DNA from: GCA-003244245 sp050699515
Lineage (GTDB): Bacteria; Actinomycetota; Actinomycetes; Mycobacteriales; Pseudonocardiaceae
Direction: 5' to 3'
Assembly: GCA_050699515.1 (NCBI GenBank)
Contig: JBOHFF010000044.1
Span: 27,966 to 91,965, forward strand
Length of the DNA: 64,000 nt
The notes under the pieces were generated by a model. It did not search any database. It was not told the DNA's origin and worked only from the letters and a program-made list of their open reading frames with translations. Shown piece after piece: positions 1 to 8,703 of this stretch (positions within the stretch are counted from its first letter, which is position 1; every line of letters starts with the position of its first letter). The position numbers and the translations under genes are program-made.

Positions 1-534
1 ACCCCACCACCTGGCCGGGACCGCGACTCTACGCATACACCGTATGCCGAGTGGCTGATCGCCGTGTTCGATCGCTGGTACACCGCACCTCGACGGGAGA
101 CGCGGGTCCGACTGTTCGAGGAGATCATCCACTTGTTACTCGGCGGGGCATCCCATATCGAGGCCGTTGGTCTCACGCCGACCAGCCTCGTCGTCGTCGA
201 GACCGACGGAAACATCGAGCAGGCCGATACCTTGAAATCGACGTATCACGGTGCGCCGACGACTGGTCTGCACGTGGAGCGTGACCCGTTCGACGCGGCG
301 CTGCGCATACCGTCGATAGCAGCCCGCCAGCTCGGCTACCAGGCACTGTCCGAAGAGTGCGCGGGTTGCCGGCTCCGGCAGGTGTGTGGCGCCGGTCTCT
401 ATCCACACCGGTACCGCGCAGGCAGCGGGTTTCGCAACCCCTCGGTGTACTGCCCCGATCTGTTCCGGCTCATCGACTACATTCGGAAACGCGTCACTGC
501 CGATCTGCGCGCGCAGCCGGGAGCGGGCCGGTGA
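1..534 (+). CDS. fxsB: FxsB-type radical SAM/SPASM peptide maturase, C-terminal part
   Basis: The reading frame is open from the first base, so the 5' end lies outside the window and about 177 residues are visible. The C-terminus carries a SPASM-type cysteine cluster, C-x2-C-x5-C, with codons at about 358, 367 and 385, followed by a further cysteine at 451 in the context SVYCPDL. SPASM domains bind auxiliary Fe-S clusters in radical SAM enzymes that modify ribosomal peptides. The neighbours (HExxH protein, FxsT and an FxSxx-like precursor) point to FxsB, which belongs to the maturases that make three-residue cyclophanes. The radical SAM CxxxCxxC motif is not in the window, so the assignment rests on SPASM and context. 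The stop overlaps the next start as GTGA, so the two genes are probably translationally coupled. Confidence 0.8.
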   Translation, partial: TPPPGRDRDSTHTPYAEWLIAVFDRWYTAPRRETRVRLFEEIIHLLLGGASHIEAVGLTPTSLVVVETDGNIEQADTLKSTYHGAPTTGLHVERDPFDAALRIPSIAARQLGYQALSEECAGCRLRQVCGAGLYPHRYRAGSGFRNPSVYCPDLFRLIDYIRKRVTADLRAQPGAGR

Positions 535-1898
535 CCGGACGTCATGCCGTGCCGGAGGACATCTTCGCCGCGCTCGCCGCCGGGGGTGGCGGCGAACGCG
601 CCATGCGGCTTCTCGTCCGCACCCAGCAGGGCAAACACCTGGCCTTGCTGCGGATGGTCCTCGCCTCGGCCAAACAGGTTCAGCACCCACGGGTCGAGGA
701 CTTCGCGCGCGCCTATGACCTGATCGCTCGTGCCCAGCTCGAGCAACCCGAGGACGTGGAGCCGCTGCTGCGCCATCCACCCGTCGGTGCCTGGGCCATC
801 CGAGCACTGCGTGACCTGCGCAGCGCATCCACTGTGGACATCGGCTACCTCACCGCGCTAGCCGCGGCGGCGGCCCTGTTGACGCGTTCGGATTGTGAGG
901 TGGCGGTCCCGCTGCGTGACCGCAGCCTTTTCCTCCCCTTGCTCGGACGTATCCGCCTGCCCTTGACTGATCCACCCGACACGGTGACCGTCCGCTCCAG
1001 CCGAGACGGCGCGTACATCGTCGCTGCCGGCACCTGCCTGCCGATTCCGGCGAACCCGCGACTCGACAGCGACAGCTGGGAGGCCATCAGGAAACTGACC
1101 GTCCGCACGAAGGGAGCGACGACCTCATTCCTGCTCGACGACCTCGATCCCTACCGCTTTCCCGAGCAACGAACAGCGGCCCGGATCGAAGTCTCCGAGC
1201 TCAGGCACTGGCAGCAAACCCTCTCTGACGCGTGGGCGCTCCTGGCCGACCACCATGAGGAAACAGCATTGGAGGTCGCCGCCGGAGTGACCGTGCTCGT
1301 CCCACTGTGCTCAGGTCCTGGGCACGACGTGAGCGCAACCTCGCGGCATTCCTTCGGCACCATTGCCCTGTCAACACCCGGGGACGGCGCTTCGTTCGCC
1401 GCCACCTTCGCTCACGAACGCCAGCACGCGAAGCTGAGCGCACTGCTCGACCTGATCCCCCTGATCTCGGCTCCTGGCAAGAATCGCTGGTACGCGCCCT
1501 GGCGTAATGATCCTCGTCCCCTTGGCGGGCTGCTGCAAGGTGCATACGCCCACCTCGGAGTAGCGGGCTTCTGGCGGCGGCAGCGCCTCTTCGATCACCA
1601 CGAGATGTCTCTGGAACCGCATGTGGAATTCGCCCGCTGGCGTGATGGGACTCGCGACGCCGTTGCCACTCTCCAGGCCAGCGGTGCACTCACCGCACTC
1701 GGTACCCGGTTTGTCGACGGTATGGCCGAGACACTCGACACATGGCGAGCGGAGCCGGTGCCCGCAGAGGCGCTCCAGCAAGCCCGTACCGCCGCTCACC
1801 AGCACCAGGAGGCGTGGCAGCAGCGCAATGGCCAGCTCGGTGACCACTCCGCGCAACGGCGGATCTCTACAACGGCGGAGGCTCGAAGTCCGGGTTGA
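531..1898 (+). CDS. HExxH-motif putative peptide-modification protein
   Basis: A 455-residue protein with an intact HERQH motif (HExxH) at about residue 295, in the context TFAHERQHAKLSALLDL. It belongs to the family of HEXXH-containing putative peptide-modification proteins encoded next to or fused to FxsB. Some members have been reported to act as iron/2-oxoglutarate peptide beta-hydroxylases rather than proteases, which I recall but cannot check here. The GTG start at 531 overlaps the fxsB stop as GTGA. GTG 549 is a second in-frame option. The 3' end overlaps the 3' end of the convergent fxsT gene by 32 bases. In many genomes this domain is fused to FxsB and described as inactivated. Here it is separate and keeps the motif. 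Confidence 0.75.
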   Translation: MTGRHAVPEDIFAALAAGGGGERAMRLLVRTQQGKHLALLRMVLASAKQVQHPRVEDFARAYDLIARAQLEQPEDVEPLLRHPPVGAWAIRALRDLRSASTVDIGYLTALAAAAALLTRSDCEVAVPLRDRSLFLPLLGRIRLPLTDPPDTVTVRSSRDGAYIVAAGTCLPIPANPRLDSDSWEAIRKLTVRTKGATTSFLLDDLDPYRFPEQRTAARIEVSELRHWQQTLSDAWALLADHHEETALEVAAGVTVLVPLCSGPGHDVSATSRHSFGTIALSTPGDGASFAATFAHERQHAKLSALLDLIPLISAPGKNRWYAPWRNDPRPLGGLLQGAYAHLGVAGFWRRQRLFDHHEMSLEPHVEFARWRDGTRDAVATLQASGALTALGTRFVDGMAETLDTWRAEPVPAEALQQARTAAHQHQEAWQQRNGQLGDHSAQRRISTTAEARSPG

Positions 1899-4437
1899 GT
1901 CGCCGGCCATCGATCACTGCCCGCACGTCGGGATGTTCCTCGCCCAGCTTCGCGCGGTACCTGGCCAACGTGTCGGTCGCAAGCTCGTCGGCCTCCTGCT
2001 CGGATCCCAGAGAACGCAGGTCCAGAGCGAGGTTCGCAGCAGCGGCGAGCGTGTGCGGATAGTCATCGCCCATGGCGCAGCGCAGCCGCTCCTTGGTCTC
2101 CACTCCGAGTTCCCGCGCCGCCTGCGTCTCGCCGAGATCAGCAAGAGCGCTGGCCAGGTTGACCGCGCACCGCAAGGTGAGTACATGATCGGAACCCATA
2201 CTGCGCTGGAGACTCGCCAACCCGTCCTGCAGGAGGATCCTCGCGGCCGCGGCGCCGGCCAGCAGCCGGCGAACGATCGCCAGGTTCATCACGGCGCCGT
2301 GAGTGTAGGCGTGATCAGGTCCAAGCACCTTGCGGTAGCGCTCGACGGCGTCCTCGATACCGGCGGCGGCGCCGGTGAGGTCATCGAGGACTCGGCGGCA
2401 GTTGCTCAGACCGACAGCGGCGCCGAGTGTGCGCGGATGGTCCGGCCCCAGAATCCGTTGATAGTCGTCATGGACGTCCGAGGCCATCTCATACGCCGCT
2501 GCGAATTCACCGACCCTACGGAGAGCGACCGAGAGGTCCCTTTTCTGACGAAGCACGAAGTGGTGGTCCTCGGGGAGAACCCCCTGCTGGACGATTTCTT
2601 GGTACTTCCGATAGCATTGTTTCGCAGTGATCACGGCCGTGGCGTAATCCCCCGCCTGGCGCTGAGCCCGCGCGAGGTTGTCCAACGCCCGCAGCACCTG
2701 GAGATCGTCCTCACGCCCGTAGAAATCAAGCCGGTCCCGATAATTCTCCTCGAGGAGCGTCAACGCCGTGCGGTAGTCACCGGAGATCCAGTGGTCCAAG
2801 GCGAGGTTACTGACGGCCATGAACGTGCGCGGATGATCCTCGCCGAGAGCTCTACGGTGACGTCGCACCGACTCCTCGTCGAGCCGAAGGGCGTCGGCGA
2901 ATTCGCCACGGACTCGCAGATCCGCGGCATGCGTATTGGTCAGGGACAGAGTCTCCTCATCGTTATCACCGAACACCGAGCGCATCAGCGCGAGTGTACG
3001 GCTGTTGAGATCGTAAGCGGCCTGGTAATCGGTGAGTGCCCAGAGCACGTTTCCGAGATGACGTTTCATCATGAGCACGTCCGGGTCGCGATCACCGGAG
3101 TCGGCTGTCCAGTATTGCAGTGTTGCTTCCGCGTATGATCGGGCACCCGGATAGTCGCCCGCTCTGTAGAGGTACCGCACGAGGTTTCTGACCAGCCTGC
3201 GTACCTTCGGCTCGGCAGACCGCACTGCGCGGGACGGTTCCGCATGCGCTAACAGGCCGGCATACCGAGGCCATTCGGGGGGATCATCGGGGTGATCCCG
3301 GTCGTATGCCGCGAGCAGAAGGTGCACATCGCGCCTCATCCGGTCCCACTGCTCGGGGTCGATCCCGTCCCGTATCAGCCGCTGCAAGATGCGGTGCATC
3401 TGGATCGTGTGTTCGAGGTTGTCGATGCGCGCCAGGCCGTAGCGACGGAGCGCGCCGATCGCCCTGGCCTTGACCAGTGGGTCTCTGAGAACCTCCTGCA
3501 GCCCCAGGCTGAGATCATGTGACCTGTCATCGAACAGCTCGAGGGGTATCGGTTCAGGGCCTAAGAACGCACAACGGCGAAGCAGCTCCAGCGCCTGCGG
3601 TGTCTCGGCCGACACTCTCGATTCCGACACGCTCCAAGCTGCCGCGATGGGCACCGGATAGTCCGATGGTAAGCCTTCGTTCAGGATGCCGGCCTCATTC
3701 CTGAACAGTTCGAGGTAAGTACTCACCGGCATCGCCGTCTCGTTCAGCAACGCGCCGGCCTGTTCCAGCGCCAGTGGGAGATCACCCAGCTCCTCGGCCA
3801 ACCGACGGCCGTCCTCTTCGGTGGTCTGAGGGACGCGGCGGAGGAGGAATTGCAAGCTCTCCGAACGTTCGAAGACGTCGACCTCGATCGTGTCGGCGAC
3901 ACTGTCCCAGCCATGGTTGCGCGAGGTGACCACCACGTCCCCGGGGCCCTGTGGAATCAAGTGCAGAATCGCCGAAGGCTGGTCGGCGTTGTCGAAAACG
4001 AGTAGCCAGCGGTTGTACGGCTCGCCTCGTCGGAGCGTGTCGAGCACGCCCGCGACGGCGTCGTCGATACCTCCGACGGTGAGGCCGAGACGAGGTGCCA
4101 GCGCGGCGATATCGCCCCGCGCGATGATGTCTTGATCAGCGGAGATCCACCACACGACGTCGTAGTTGGCGCTGTAGCGGTAGCAGTACTCGATCACCAG
4201 CTGGGTCTTGCCCACACCGCCCATGCCATGGAGCGCGTGGGGGAGCACTGCGGCGACCGCTTCATCGGTGATCCGGCGCCGGAGATCGACGAGGAGCTCC
4301 TCCCGGCCGGTGAAGTTCTTGTTGCGGCGCGGAACGTTGCCCCACACCGCAGGAACGGTACGGTCGGCCGACCCCTGAGTTCCAGCCGACTCCGCCACTG
4401 TCACCGCTCGTCCACCTCGTCTCGCATCGGAACGCAT
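1867..4437 (-). CDS. fxsT: FxSxx-COOH system NB-ARC/tetratricopeptide repeat protein FxsT
   Basis: An 856-residue STAND-type protein. Residues about 40-330 form an NB-ARC NTPase: P-loop GMGGVGKT at 71-78, Walker B-like WLLVFDNADQ, VVTSRN and a GLPL-like LGDLPLALEQAG. Residues about 430-830 are kinesin-light-chain-like TPR repeats with recurring GxDHPxT and N-x-A-x2 units. This is the layout of the TPR protein found in FxSxx-COOH loci. It probably acts as a signal-sensing or scaffolding ATPase for the modified peptide, but its role is not established. ATG 4437 is the longest start. GTG 4404, preceded by GAGGTGG, is a credible alternative. It is divergent from the precursor gene and convergent with the HExxH gene. 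Confidence 0.82.
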   Translation of the reverse strand: MRSDARRGGRAVTVAESAGTQGSADRTVPAVWGNVPRRNKNFTGREELLVDLRRRITDEAVAAVLPHALHGMGGVGKTQLVIEYCYRYSANYDVVWWISADQDIIARGDIAALAPRLGLTVGGIDDAVAGVLDTLRRGEPYNRWLLVFDNADQPSAILHLIPQGPGDVVVTSRNHGWDSVADTIEVDVFERSESLQFLLRRVPQTTEEDGRRLAEELGDLPLALEQAGALLNETAMPVSTYLELFRNEAGILNEGLPSDYPVPIAAAWSVSESRVSAETPQALELLRRCAFLGPEPIPLELFDDRSHDLSLGLQEVLRDPLVKARAIGALRRYGLARIDNLEHTIQMHRILQRLIRDGIDPEQWDRMRRDVHLLLAAYDRDHPDDPPEWPRYAGLLAHAEPSRAVRSAEPKVRRLVRNLVRYLYRAGDYPGARSYAEATLQYWTADSGDRDPDVLMMKRHLGNVLWALTDYQAAYDLNSRTLALMRSVFGDNDEETLSLTNTHAADLRVRGEFADALRLDEESVRRHRRALGEDHPRTFMAVSNLALDHWISGDYRTALTLLEENYRDRLDFYGREDDLQVLRALDNLARAQRQAGDYATAVITAKQCYRKYQEIVQQGVLPEDHHFVLRQKRDLSVALRRVGEFAAAYEMASDVHDDYQRILGPDHPRTLGAAVGLSNCRRVLDDLTGAAAGIEDAVERYRKVLGPDHAYTHGAVMNLAIVRRLLAGAAAARILLQDGLASLQRSMGSDHVLTLRCAVNLASALADLGETQAARELGVETKERLRCAMGDDYPHTLAAAANLALDLRSLGSEQEADELATDTLARYRAKLGEEHPDVRAVIDGRRLNPDFEPPPL

Positions 4438-4606
4438 CGTTCACCAGGCCGGAATACATCGCTCATAATAAGGCGGATCCGCCCAACTCAGACGTCGTGC
4501 GGACAGGGTCGTCCCCGAAATTTTGAGATCATCGACGGGGCTACACTCCGAGTCTGCCGCCACCTAGGTGGGTCCGTGACGCGTTTAGTCGAGCGAGGAG
4601 CACGAG
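4438..4606. promoter_or_regulatory. Divergent intergenic region between fxsT and the FxSxx precursor
   Basis: A 169-base gap between two divergent genes must hold both promoters. On the plus strand TACACT at about 4541 could be a -10 element, but no well-spaced -35 is clear. GAGGAG at about 4594 is a good ribosome binding site for the precursor ATG at 4607. No strong operator palindrome was seen. Confidence 0.35.
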
Positions 4607-4789
4607 ATGAGCCACGAGCAGATCAGGGCGGAAGCCGATCTCGTTGACCTGAGTGGGCTCTCCCTGGCCGATCTCAGGGAGCTCGACGATTCCGTGCTCG
4701 CCCACGCGCTGCGCCGCATCCTCGCCGACGCCGAGCGGCCCGAGGAGGCGGTCGCCGCCTTCGAGTCCTACATCGACGGCATAGGTTAG
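4607..4789 (+). CDS. fxsA: FxSxx-like RiPP precursor peptide with extended C-terminus
   Basis: A 60-residue peptide. Residues 15-40 (LSGLSLADLRELDDSV and following) match the leader motif typical of FxSxx-COOH precursors. The F-x-S element is F52-E53-S54 followed by Y55-I56. The protein then continues with D57-G58-I59-G60 before the stop, instead of ending two residues after Ser. Phe and Ser of FxS are the residues linked into a cyclophane by FxsB enzymes. The start has a clear GAGGAG site 8-12 bases upstream. It lies 2.7 kb from fxsB, beyond the convergent fxsT, so a second precursor upstream of the window is possible. The family call is secure from leader and context. Whether the extension is processed is unknown. 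Confidence 0.8.
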   Translation: MSHEQIRAEADLVDLSGLSLADLRELDDSVLAHALRRILADAERPEEAVAAFESYIDGIG

Positions 4790-4863
4790 GCCTGCGACAT
4801 ACCGCTGCGCGCCCATTGCCGCTAGATTCTCCACCATCAGGGCGCCTAGGAGGCCCATCCGTA

Positions 4864-5760
4864 GTGAGCAGGAAGCCGGAAGTGGAAGAAAGAGACTGGG
4901 ATCGACTCATCGAAGAACTGGGAGACGGCGAGTGCACTCCCTTCATCGGAGCCGGCGCCTGCGTCCCTACACTCCCCACGACCGCCGCACTCTGCGAAAA
5001 ATGGTCCAAGAAATATGACTACCCGTTCAAGGAAGTCGCCGACCTGCCTCGGATCATGGAGTACGCAGCGATCGCAGAAGGCGAACATGTGACGATCAAA
5101 AGACGCTTATGTAATGAATTCATGAAGCAACGCCCACCCGATTTCACCATCGACACCGAACCGCACGCGTTGTTGGCCAAATTTCCTCTTCCCGTCTATT
5201 TGACCACCAACTACGACGACTTCATGGTGCGCGCCCTCGAACACGCGGGGAAGAGACCCTACGCTGCCACCTGCCCGTGGTACAAAGGCGCTCCACCATC
5301 TGGACTCAAGGACTCGGTGCTCTCCGCGGACACCCCGATCGTCTACCATCTCCACGGACGCTGCATGCAGAATTCGAGAAGAACCTCGGAGTCACTCGTA
5401 CTCACCGAGTCCGACTACTTGGAGTTCCTCGTCAACCTGGGATCCGATCGTGCAGCCGATGGCAAGAACTTCATCCCGACACCGATCCTACCTTCCTTCA
5501 CCGAGCGCCCCCTTCTGTTCATCGGCTACAGCCTCAGAGACCTGACCTTCCGGGTGATCTTCGAAGGACTGCGCAATGCGGTGCCACGCGTACAGAGACG
5601 TCAGCACGTCAGCGTACAACTACCCCTGGTGAACAAAGGTGGTGTCGCCGATGACCGCGTCAAGGACTACCTCGTCAAGTACTTCCGAACATTGGACATC
5701 TGCGTGTACTGGGGCTCAGCGGAAGAGTTCTGTACAGAACTTCGCAGGAGGTTGCCATGA
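4864..5760 (+). CDS. SIR2-like domain protein
   Basis: A 298-residue protein with SIR2_2-type features. These are FIGAGAC at residues 27-33 (nucleotide-binding glycine loop), LTTNYDDFM, VYHLHGRC with the expected histidine, and LLFIGYSLRDLTFR near the C-terminus. In bacterial defence systems such SIR2 domains usually hydrolyse NAD+ when activated. The GTG start at 4864 is preferred because AGGAGG lies about 10 bases upstream at 4848-4854. An upstream in-frame start at 4816 has no such site. The stop overlaps the ATG of the next gene by four bases (ATGA), so this SIR2 protein and the STAND ATPase are probably made as a pair. It lies directly behind the FxSxx precursor on the same strand. Confidence 0.82.
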   Translation: MSRKPEVEERDWDRLIEELGDGECTPFIGAGACVPTLPTTAALCEKWSKKYDYPFKEVADLPRIMEYAAIAEGEHVTIKRRLCNEFMKQRPPDFTIDTEPHALLAKFPLPVYLTTNYDDFMVRALEHAGKRPYAATCPWYKGAPPSGLKDSVLSADTPIVYHLHGRCMQNSRRTSESLVLTESDYLEFLVNLGSDRAADGKNFIPTPILPSFTERPLLFIGYSLRDLTFRVIFEGLRNAVPRVQRRQHVSVQLPLVNKGGVADDRVKDYLVKYFRTLDICVYWGSAEEFCTELRRRLP

Positions 5761-7802
5761 GCTCGGCTTTCATGGGCTCGGTTTCCATGGGCGCAGCGGC
5801 ACCGGGAGAGCCCTACGTCGGGCCGAAACCCTACGACATCAGTGACCGGCTCATCTTCCACGGTCGCGACCGTGAGTGTCGCGATGTGTCCGCGTTGTGG
5901 CGGGGTAATCGGCTCCTCGTTCTCCATGGGCCCTCAGGGGTCGGTAAGACCTCACTCGTGCAGGCTGGAGTCATCCCACTGTTCGAACAGACCGCGGACG
6001 TGCTGCCCGTCGGCCGGATCTCCAACCATTGGGCGCAGCCCCCCGCGGATCCCACCCGCAATCCGTACGACTTCGCGCTGCTGTCCTCATGGTCTCCGCA
6101 CGAATCGCCGACGGACCTTCGGAAGCTATCTCTCAGGGAGTTCCTGGGCCGACACAACCAGAAAAACCGGCATGGAGACCCGGTACCCCTATTGGCGACC
6201 ATAGACCAGTTCGAAGAACTGTTCAGAGATTTTCCAGGTCGGCACCATTACCTCGAGGAGTTCATCGACCACCTCGCCGACGCCATAGAAAATGTACCGA
6301 GCCTCCGGCTGTTGATCTCGATCCGGGAAGAATACCTAGCCGATCTCATTCCTCAGGAAACCCGGCTCGCCGGGGTGTCTCGGGCTCGATTCCGACTCTT
6401 ACGACTCAGCCGTGAGGCAGCGTTGGAGGCCGTCACCAAACCACTCGTCGGGACCCCGAGAGCATTCGCTCCGGGGGTCGCCGAGAAACTCGTGGACGAC
6501 CTCCGCACCACCGAGTTCACCGACCAGGCGGGGAACAAGACCAGGGTGACCGCGGAGTTCGTCGAGCCGATGCAGCTTCAGGTCGTCTGTGCGGCGCTGT
6601 GGCGAATGCTCCCGGCGGGTGTGCAGGTCATCACCGAAGACGAGATCTATCGATCCGGGGAAATCGACCGGACCGTTGCCGAGTTCTGCGGCCAGATGGT
6701 AGCCGAGGTCGCCGCGCAGCATCGCATTCCGGTGCTGGAGTTGCATAGCTGGCTCCAGCGGACCTTCATCACCGAGCTCGGTACGCGGGGCACGGCATAC
6801 GAAGGATTGAGCGAAACCAGCGAGATGCCCAACTCGGTCGCTCGTGCGCTGGAGGCCCGGCACATCCTCACCTCTGAACGCCGCGCCGGATCGCTCTGGT
6901 ACGAGCTTCAACATGATCGGCTGATCGAAGCCATCCGCCAGATGCCTGCCTCCGTAGCCCAGGAGTCGGTGACCGAGATGGATCCGGCCGGTTACCTGCG
7001 CGCAGCCGAAAGGGCCCTGGCGACGGGAGACATCACGCTGGCGGAGAAGCACGCCGAGACGGCGTTGCGCGCCTGCGGTAATCGTGATCGGGACATCCCC
7101 ACCCGAGCGCAGTCGGAGAAGTTCCTCGGTGACATTGCCATGCAGGGTCAGCGACTGTGGGAAGCCGAGTGTCGATACCGGCAGGCGGTGGAGCATTTCG
7201 AGACACTGCGGGACTCCTCGGCGGTGGGTCGGCTGCTTCTTTCGATCGGGCAACTGCTGCGCAGGCAGGGTAGTTACGCCGATGCCGCTGATGCGCTGCT
7301 TGCGGCACTCGTCAAGTCTCCAGGTGGCGCTGGCATCGAGAAGGAGCTGGCTGGGGTCCTGTGGTCGTCCGGGAAGACGAAAGCAGCCACCGCGGTCTTC
7401 AGCTCAGTGGCCGCTGTGACCACCGATGCCGCACAGGAACTGGTCGACCGGCTCCAGTTCGAGCTGATGAACCCCGAGGCGGTGAAGAACGAGTACGCCA
7501 AGCTGGTGACATTGCGTCCAGACATCGCTAAACGCGCAGACGTGCGCGCAGCTTACGCCCTGGCCCTCGTGCACCTCGACGCGATCACCGAGGCGGTACA
7601 GCTGGCCGATGCTGCGGAGCGTGATGCTCCGGGCAGCGGACCGGTGCTCGTGCGGGTGTCCGGAGTGGCCGGCGCCGCTGGCCACCCGGCGCGGGCGCAG
7701 GAACTCTTTCGCCGCGCCGGCGATGCCCGGAATCCTGCACTGCCCGCTCATCAGCTGGCGGAGATTCAGCGTCTCTTAGCCGGGCCTCCGTCCGAGCACT
7801 GA
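5757..7802 (+). CDS. STAND-type ATPase with C-terminal TPR-like repeats
   Basis: A 681-residue protein. Residues 30-400 form a novel-STAND (nSTAND1-like) NTPase: FHGRDRE, Walker A GPSGVGKTS at 58-66, and Walker B LLATIDQFEELF at about 150, which is characteristic of this clade. Residues about 405-680 are helical, alanine-rich repeats resembling TPRs (YLRAAERALATGDITLAEKHAETAL and later units) that could sense a ligand. ATG 5757 overlaps the SIR2 stop by four bases. In the Avs/STAND class of antiviral proteins the sensor is the C-terminal repeat region and the effector is N-terminal. Here the SIR2 effector would be supplied by a separate polypeptide. The last 37 bases overlap the 3' end of the convergent membrane-protein gene. 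Confidence 0.8.
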   Translation: MSSAFMGSVSMGAAAPGEPYVGPKPYDISDRLIFHGRDRECRDVSALWRGNRLLVLHGPSGVGKTSLVQAGVIPLFEQTADVLPVGRISNHWAQPPADPTRNPYDFALLSSWSPHESPTDLRKLSLREFLGRHNQKNRHGDPVPLLATIDQFEELFRDFPGRHHYLEEFIDHLADAIENVPSLRLLISIREEYLADLIPQETRLAGVSRARFRLLRLSREAALEAVTKPLVGTPRAFAPGVAEKLVDDLRTTEFTDQAGNKTRVTAEFVEPMQLQVVCAALWRMLPAGVQVITEDEIYRSGEIDRTVAEFCGQMVAEVAAQHRIPVLELHSWLQRTFITELGTRGTAYEGLSETSEMPNSVARALEARHILTSERRAGSLWYELQHDRLIEAIRQMPASVAQESVTEMDPAGYLRAAERALATGDITLAEKHAETALRACGNRDRDIPTRAQSEKFLGDIAMQGQRLWEAECRYRQAVEHFETLRDSSAVGRLLLSIGQLLRRQGSYADAADALLAALVKSPGGAGIEKELAGVLWSSGKTKAATAVFSSVAAVTTDAAQELVDRLQFELMNPEAVKNEYAKLVTLRPDIAKRADVRAAYALALVHLDAITEAVQLADAAERDAPGSGPVLVRVSGVAGAAGHPARAQELFRRAGDARNPALPAHQLAEIQRLLAGPPSEH

Positions 7803-8638
7803 GCCTCTGGAGGGTCCTGGGGCTCTGGAGGGTCCTGGGAGGCCGGCGGGTCCTGGAGATGCGCAGGGTCGGCAGCAGCGCACGATGGTTGCGCCGCTGC
7901 CGACCAGATATGGTCGAACTGGTCGATCCAGTAGGCATACCAGCGCTCGCTATCGGCCCGGGTCAGCTCGAGATGCATACGAGACGCGGTCGACTCGTTA
8001 TGGAAGGCGTGGAATTCCACGATCACCGTGCCGTGCCGTTCTCCGGGATCGATGGCTACCAGGCTGAACCCCGGATTGTAGTCGAGCAACCGGTAGGCGA
8101 AGCTGCCGGCGACCGACCATTCACCCATCGTGTCCAGCTGGTCCATAACAGCCGACAGCGACGAGCGGAACCGCTGCATCGGATACTCCACCGAGTCGTC
8201 GAGCTGTTGGACAGCGAGGTTGACGGCCGCTTCTCGGACACCATCGAGCACCACGACGCGCACGATTCCGTCGACGCGCGCCAGAACGTGCTTGCGCAGC
8301 AGATCGCAATACTGAGGAGCCAAGAAATTCACCCCGGAGGGGGCGAACATCCAGACCTCGGTCGCTCCGCGTAACCGGGTGTGCAGAGGTTTCTCTTCGA
8401 AGGCCGACCGGTCACCGAGAAAGGTCTCCAGCGACGGGACTACGCGGTCTGGAACCGTGGTCGTGTAGACGAGCAGCCCCAGACCGGCGAAAAGTAGACT
8501 CCACCGGATGTCGTCCGGCACGATGTCACCCGCGAGCGAAAGTACCGCGAAGACGACCGCAGCGGCAACGACCACGTACGCCTCGACATGGCGGCGATTC
8601 TTGATATCCCGCCCGATCCGTCGTAGCGACTCGCGCAT
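7766..8638 (-). CDS. Two-helix membrane protein with cytoplasmic domain and proline-rich tail
   Basis: A 290-residue protein from ATG 8638. Two hydrophobic helices lie near the N-terminus (about residues 17-38 and 44-62), followed by a soluble domain of about 200 residues. That domain (LRGATEVWMFAPSGVNFL, then VRVVVLDG) recalls phospholipase-D-like or sensing domains attached to short helices in defence loci, but I see no HxKxxxxD motif and name no activity. The C-terminal 35 residues are low complexity with four related PQDPPE/ASQDPPE units, encoded by a GC-rich tandem repeat at about 7803-7862. A 21-codon reading frame upstream ends TGATG on this ATG. A TTG at 8728 would extend the protein by 30 residues. 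It is convergent with, and overlaps by 37 bases, the STAND ATPase gene. Confidence 0.6.
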   Translation of the reverse strand: MRESLRRIGRDIKNRRHVEAYVVVAAAVVFAVLSLAGDIVPDDIRWSLLFAGLGLLVYTTTVPDRVVPSLETFLGDRSAFEEKPLHTRLRGATEVWMFAPSGVNFLAPQYCDLLRKHVLARVDGIVRVVVLDGVREAAVNLAVQQLDDSVEYPMQRFRSSLSAVMDQLDTMGEWSVAGSFAYRLLDYNPGFSLVAIDPGERHGTVIVEFHAFHNESTASRMHLELTRADSERWYAYWIDQFDHIWSAAAQPSCAAADPAHLQDPPASQDPPEPQDPPEAQCSDGGPAKRR

Positions 8639-8703
8639 CACGGTCGTTTCCACCCACCATCGCAGAACCAACGGTACCGCCGGCGCAGCCGACTTCGCAC
8701 CAT
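8638..8703 (-). CDS. Possible 21-residue leader peptide
   Basis: ATG 8703 is preceded by AGGGAGAG at a good spacing. The frame runs 21 codons, is rich in Arg and Trp, and ends in TGA that overlaps the ATG of the membrane-protein gene (TGATG). This arrangement suggests translational coupling. It could also be chance, since the membrane-protein frame itself is open further upstream to a TTG at 8728. Confidence 0.3.
   Translation of the reverse strand: MVRSRLRRRYRWFCDGGWKRP

Noticed and set aside
1621..3138. Long plus-strand frame of 505 codons
   Set aside because: It is the antisense shadow of fxsT, which has clear domains on the other strand.
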